Below the pieces are notes generated by a model. The model searched no databases and had not been told where the DNA came from. It worked only from the letters and a program-made list of their open reading frames with translations. The position numbers were made by a program, and so were the translations under genes. Source: Nitrospiraceae bacterium (lineage in GTDB: Bacteria > Nitrospirota > Nitrospiria > Nitrospirales > Nitrospiraceae). From it: DNA of 9,714 bases. Of this stretch, positions 6,424-9,714 are shown piece by piece; positions within the stretch are counted from its first letter, which is position 1; each line of letters begins with the position of its first letter. The DNA is taken from contig JAABQN010000063.1 of assembly GCA_011391455.1 (NCBI GenBank), forward strand, positions 1-9,714. The letters run 5' to 3'.

Positions 6424-7230
6424 ATGTGGAATGTAATTAAGAAGCTGTCGATCGGTTTGGTAGTGGGCCTCGCGCTTGTCGGCATTGCGAGGGCGCTCGA
6501 GTTTCCATTCGTGTTCCAGATGATGTTCTTCGGCCAGGCGATATTCGGAGCTGCCGTTTTCATGCTGCTGGACGCGCCGTCGATTGGAACCATGAGCGGA
6601 GCGAAGTCCGTGATCGCCATCGTGGTGTTCTACGTCGTGCTGTGCACGGTATTCGTTTCAGGCGCCTCGATGTGGCCGCAGTTCGATCCGGAAGATGAAA
6701 AGGGAAAGATCGCCAAGATATTAAAGCCCAAACTGGCCGCGACTGAACAGGGAAAGGCTGAGGAGCTGATTGCACGGGTGAAGTCGCTCGATGAGCAGGT
6801 GAAAGCCTTAGAGGTGCGGCTCATGTCATTGGGCGGAGGCCAGGCGGTGAAAGAGCCAGCGCCGCCGGTCGCAGAGTCCCCAGTCGTGCCCAAGGCGGCA
6901 GCAGCAGGAGATTTAATGAAGCTGGGTGAAGAGCAGTGGCAACTGCAAGAATGTTACAACTGCCATAAATTAAAGGGTGAGGGCGGGAAGAAGCGCGGTC
7001 CGGAGCTGGACAACATCGGTTCCTATCTCACGGTCGATGAAATTAAGCGGAAAATTATGGACCCCAAGAGCTTTATGGCAGAGGGATTTGAAAAGGATTG
7101 GGAAAAGGGCAAGATGCCGGACAAGTTTAAGGACGTCATGGAGTCCAACGACATCACCGCCCTTGCCACGTGGCTGAGTACATTCAAAAATACATCTGTG
7201 AACACACCAAAGCCGATCAAGAAAAAGTAG
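6424..7230 (+). CDS. Membrane-anchored monohaem cytochrome c with coiled coil
   Basis: The 268-aa protein has an N-terminal membrane part with hydrophobic stretches at about 8-23, 28-49 and 61-83. A heptad-like charged helix follows (about 105-136, probable coiled coil), then a Pro/Ala linker (144-162) and a C-terminal cytochrome c domain. CYNCH at 177-181 attaches haem c, and M231 in GKMPDKF is the likely distal ligand. The membrane part does not resemble a classical cytochrome c1 that I recognise. It starts 12 bases after the bd-like stop and ends one base before the Rieske start, so the genes are co-transcribed. It probably takes electrons from the Rieske cluster, the role of cytochrome c1 or f, with the coiled coil perhaps joining it to partner subunits. 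The ribosome site is weak (GAGAG), as expected for coupled translation. Confidence 0.85.
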   Translation: MWNVIKKLSIGLVVGLALVGIARALEFPFVFQMMFFGQAIFGAAVFMLLDAPSIGTMSGAKSVIAIVVFYVVLCTVFVSGASMWPQFDPEDEKGKIAKILKPKLAATEQGKAEELIARVKSLDEQVKALEVRLMSLGGGQAVKEPAPPVAESPVVPKAAAAGDLMKLGEEQWQLQECYNCHKLKGEGGKKRGPELDNIGSYLTVDEIKRKIMDPKSFMAEGFEKDWEKGKMPDKFKDVMESNDITALATWLSTFKNTSVNTPKPIKKK

Positions 7231-7231
7231 C

Positions 7232-8164
7232 ATGCAGCCTCAACTGAAGTCGAAAGTCCGCTGTCTGGACCGAGAAGTCGGGGAGGTGTCCAGGGTCATC
7301 ATGGACCCGCTCTCCCACGAGGTCAGCCACCTCGTCGTGTCGATGAACGGCGCGGGCGAACGGCAAGTGCCTATGGGAGCGGTACAGGCTGTGACGGACG
7401 ATCTGGTGCAACTGCGGACGTCATCGTCGGAAGTCATGGGCATGCAGCCCTTTAAGCGTGAGGACTATGTCACGATCCATGAAGTCGAAATCCCGGGCCT
7501 CGAAAAACATATTCACGTCACACCGGGCGAAGTCCTGGTGCCGTTCCCTGAGTTGGAACGGAACGTCAAGCGGCGGGCGTTTTTTGCGAATTTGACCTAC
7601 GTGACGGGGCTGTTTATTGGATTGCCGCTGGTCTACCCCGTGATGAAGTTCTTGATGAAGCCGATGTATGCGCCGCTCGACAACGGATGGCTGAAGGTCG
7701 GCAACATCGGGAAGATAAAGACGGAGGATGTCGGGACTCAGTTCCAGTACAAGCGCAAGATCAAAGAAGTCTATATGCCTGAAGCGGAGATTGAGAAGAA
7801 CGTGTGGCTTGTCAAGGCGACTCCAGCGGTATTGGAAAAAGTGTATCAGGGGAAGGATAGGGAATTCCTGGATTCTTCAGGGAATGCCATCTGGACCAAT
7901 AAGAAGGACCTGCCCTTTCTCGCATTCTCCGGCAAATGCCCCCACCTTGGTTGCGCATATAAATGGCGGCAACACAAGGTACTCGGGCAGGTGTTTCTCT
8001 GCCCTTGCCATTTAAGTATCTATGATGCGTCCGGCAAGGTGCTGGACGGCCCCGCCCCACGGCCTCTCGACATGCTGCCGATTCAAGTGACCGCGGGTGG
8101 CGAGGTGCAAATTATCGATATGGAATTCAAAGCCGGGACGAAGTCCCAAACGCGGATTGTGTAA
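7232..8164 (+). CDS. Rieske iron-sulfur protein with N-terminal PRC-barrel-like domain
   Basis: This 310-aa protein is the high-potential [2Fe-2S] subunit of a quinol-oxidising bc/b6f-type complex. Residues 5-70 (LKSKVRCLDREVGEV... to about VQLRTSSSEV) resemble a PRC-barrel, which is unusual for a Rieske protein. A single anchor helix lies at about 118-140. The Rieske fold follows, with CPHLGC (236-241) and CPCH (257-260). C236, H238, C257 and H260 are the expected cluster ligands, and C241 and C259 would form the stabilising disulfide. S262 and Y264 match the serine and tyrosine that raise the potential in bc1 Rieske proteins, while the usual glycine after CPCH is leucine (L261). The GPAPRPL loop (273-279) is conserved. 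The PRC-like domain would be cytoplasmic, before the helix. The gene sits one base after the cytochrome c gene and directly abuts cytochrome b. Confidence 0.92.
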   Translation: MQPQLKSKVRCLDREVGEVSRVIMDPLSHEVSHLVVSMNGAGERQVPMGAVQAVTDDLVQLRTSSSEVMGMQPFKREDYVTIHEVEIPGLEKHIHVTPGEVLVPFPELERNVKRRAFFANLTYVTGLFIGLPLVYPVMKFLMKPMYAPLDNGWLKVGNIGKIKTEDVGTQFQYKRKIKEVYMPEAEIEKNVWLVKATPAVLEKVYQGKDREFLDSSGNAIWTNKKDLPFLAFSGKCPHLGCAYKWRQHKVLGQVFLCPCHLSIYDASGKVLDGPAPRPLDMLPIQVTAGGEVQIIDMEFKAGTKSQTRIV

Positions 8165-9277
8165 ATGAGCGACATTCCTCCTGCCGGCGCGCAGCCAACG
8201 GTCGCCGAAAAGATCTTCACCTTTGTCGATGAACGGGTCGGGCTGAAGCTGCTCGCTGCCAAGATGCTCAACGAGTCGGTCCCGGGCGGCTCTCGCTGGG
8301 CCTATGTCTTTGGGTCAATTCTCTTGTTTATTTTCATCATGCAGGCGGTCACGGGCGCGCTGCTGATGTTCTACTATGTCCCCACCGCCGACCATGCCTA
8401 CGCCAGTACCCAATACATTCTTCATGACGTCGACTACGGCTGGTTCCTGCTGAGTTACCATTTCTGGGGCTCCACCGCCATGGTGGTCTGTGTCTTCGCG
8501 CATATGTCCCAAGTCTTTCTCTGGGGCGCCTATAAGAAACCACGTGAACTCATCTGGTTGGTTGGCTTGGCGCTTTTCGCCCTCGTGATGGGATTCGGCT
8601 TTACAGGTTATTTGCTCCCGTGGGACCAACGAGCCTATTGGGCTACGACAGTCGGCGTCGAGATTATGGATAAGATACCGATCATGGGCGACTTCCTCGC
8701 GCGCTTTCTTAAGGGAGGTCCGACTCCCGGCCAGATGACCTTGAGCCGGTTCTTCGTCATTCACGTCATGGTGCTCCCGGCTGCCCTGATTGCGTTGGCC
8801 GGGTTGCACCTCTTCCTCTTTCGATGTGCGGGACCAGCCGGTCCATTCAGGGGTGCGCCGGCAGAGCTAAAGGCGAAGACCGACTATTTTTTCCCACGAC
8901 AGATTTGGAAGGATGTCGTCGGGATGGCGGTCGTGTTTGCCTGTATCAGCGCGATGGCCTTCTGGGAACCGGTGGTCTTGTTGGAAGAGGCAACCCCTGA
9001 CCCGGGCGATTATCATCCGGAACCGGAATGGTACTTCTTGTTCATCTTTCAGCATCTGCGTCTCAAAATGTTTTCCGGCGAGTTCGGACAGTTCCTCGGT
9101 TCGATGGGGTTGCCGGGCCTCCTTGGAGTGATGCTGATGTTATTGCCCTTCTTCGACCGCAATCCGGAGCGGAATATTTTCAAGCGCCCTTTTGCCCTGA
9201 TCGGATGGGTGATGCTCACCGCGTCGATCATTCTTTTCACCGTATCGGCGATTATCAATCGAGAGTTTTTGGACTAG
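8165..9277 (+). CDS. Cytochrome b of a bc/b6f-type complex (b6 and subunit IV fused)
   Basis: This 370-aa dihaem cytochrome b carries the quinol oxidation and reduction sites. Seven helices are visible (about 46-72, 92-120, 129-152, 196-220, 248-270, 312-331, 341-364), equal to cytochrome b6 plus subunit IV in one chain. Haem ligands are H99 and H113 (13 residues between) with H200 and H215 (14 between); the 14-residue spacing in the second pair is the b6f-type pattern. GYLLPWDQRAYWATTVG (148-164) and PEWY (287-290) mark the Qo site. At the place where b6f has the cysteine binding haem ci, this protein has V48, so covalent haem ci attachment is not expected. The ATG directly follows the Rieske stop, which implies translational coupling and a shared complex. 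Confidence 0.93.
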   Translation: MSDIPPAGAQPTVAEKIFTFVDERVGLKLLAAKMLNESVPGGSRWAYVFGSILLFIFIMQAVTGALLMFYYVPTADHAYASTQYILHDVDYGWFLLSYHFWGSTAMVVCVFAHMSQVFLWGAYKKPRELIWLVGLALFALVMGFGFTGYLLPWDQRAYWATTVGVEIMDKIPIMGDFLARFLKGGPTPGQMTLSRFFVIHVMVLPAALIALAGLHLFLFRCAGPAGPFRGAPAELKAKTDYFFPRQIWKDVVGMAVVFACISAMAFWEPVVLLEEATPDPGDYHPEPEWYFLFIFQHLRLKMFSGEFGQFLGSMGLPGLLGVMLMLLPFFDRNPERNIFKRPFALIGWVMLTASIILFTVSAIINREFLD

Positions 9278-9290
9278 CGTGAACGAACAC

Positions 9291-9714
9291 ATGTCTCCCA
9301 CAAAGCTCGGGTTCGGGATTCTCTGGCCCGCCTTCTGGACCGGCTTGCCGTTCAAGCTTGCGTTTGCCGTGTTGTTCCTGGCGTTCGGGATCGTGCATTT
9401 TGAAACCAGAATTACGCTGGCCTTCTTGATGCTCCTGGCGAGTCCGGTCACGGTGTTTGCGGTTCCAACAGTCACCTTGGCCTTGGGTTCGAACATCGGT
9501 GAAGGCTCCGGCATTGCGTTCCTGTTCTTGCTGGCAATTCCGATCGACATCTGGTCGCTCGGGATCGTGGGACGAACGTTTTTCCTCGAGCGATTGCGGC
9601 GCGAACCGCCAGGTGGGCTAGGTCTGACGCTTTGGTGGAAGTGTGCGTTGGTCGGGGCCATCTATGTGCCGATCCTCTGGGTGGCTCAGGGCGTGATCAC
9701 TGAAGCGGCGATAA
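9291..9714 (+). CDS. Multi-helix membrane protein, partial, continues beyond the right edge
   Basis: An open frame from ATG 9291 (or in-frame GTG 9279) stays open to the end of the window, giving at least 141 residues. It shows four hydrophobic helices at about 22-38, 42-66, 75-95 and 113-134, a basic loop FLERLRREPPGG (98-109), and no haem-binding CxxCH. I do not recognise the family. It starts 13 bases after the cytochrome b stop on the same strand, so it is very likely the next gene of the operon, and perhaps an accessory subunit or assembly factor of the same complex. No convincing ribosome site is visible, which fits coupled translation. The opposite-strand frame 9140-9661 is its shadow. 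Confidence 0.75.
   Translation, partial: MSPTKLGFGILWPAFWTGLPFKLAFAVLFLAFGIVHFETRITLAFLMLLASPVTVFAVPTVTLALGSNIGEGSGIAFLFLLAIPIDIWSLGIVGRTFFLERLRREPPGGLGLTLWWKCALVGAIYVPILWVAQGVITEAAI

Noticed and set aside
9140..9661. 173-codon minus-strand frame at the right end
   Set aside because: It is the complement of the end of cytochrome b and of the partial membrane gene, which has the better hydrophobic pattern and operon position.

Overview
The window looks like a chromosomal segment of a Nitrospira-type bacterium (phylum Nitrospirota). The inference rests on gene content: a hopanoid radical-SAM gene next to a respiratory cluster that combines a cytochrome bd-like subunit, two c-type cytochromes, a Rieske protein and a b6f-like cytochrome b. 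Intergenic repeats with a 'TTCGAGGTTTTTG'-like core also fit my impression of Nitrospira genomes. No search could be run, so the genus is an inference.

Left part (1-2900). A minus-strand gene (47-874) encodes an unrecognised single-pass membrane protein. It is divergent from hpnH (1308-2324), the radical-SAM enzyme that makes adenosylhopane. The 433-base divergent spacer holds one copy of a dispersed palindromic repeat and a good sigma70-type promoter for hpnH. After hpnH comes a small protein (2416-2811) with a predicted Sm/SH3-like beta-rich core.

Middle part (2900-4700). An exported, C-terminally anchored protein with a carboxypeptidase-regulatory-like (transthyretin-like) domain (3065-3604) is followed by a candidate terminator. 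A lipoprotein monohaem cytochrome c (3918-4481) comes next, then a 226-base spacer with a second, oppositely oriented copy of the repeat and a GC-rich hairpin.

Right part (4708-9714). A tightly packed operon encodes a CydA-like multi-helix cytochrome bd-like subunit, a membrane-anchored cytochrome c with a coiled coil, a Rieske protein with an N-terminal PRC-barrel-like domain, a seven-helix cytochrome b with b6f-type histidine spacing, and the start of a four-helix membrane protein that leaves the window. Gene gaps are 0 to 13 bases.

Read together, 3918-9714 looks like one electron-transfer module. A quinol-oxidising b/Rieske core would pass electrons to c-haem domains, and the bd-like subunit may be a structural or redox partner rather than a classical oxidase: no cydB is visible and the usual acidic residues and quinol-loop motif are not seen. 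This non-canonical complex is the most interesting item here.
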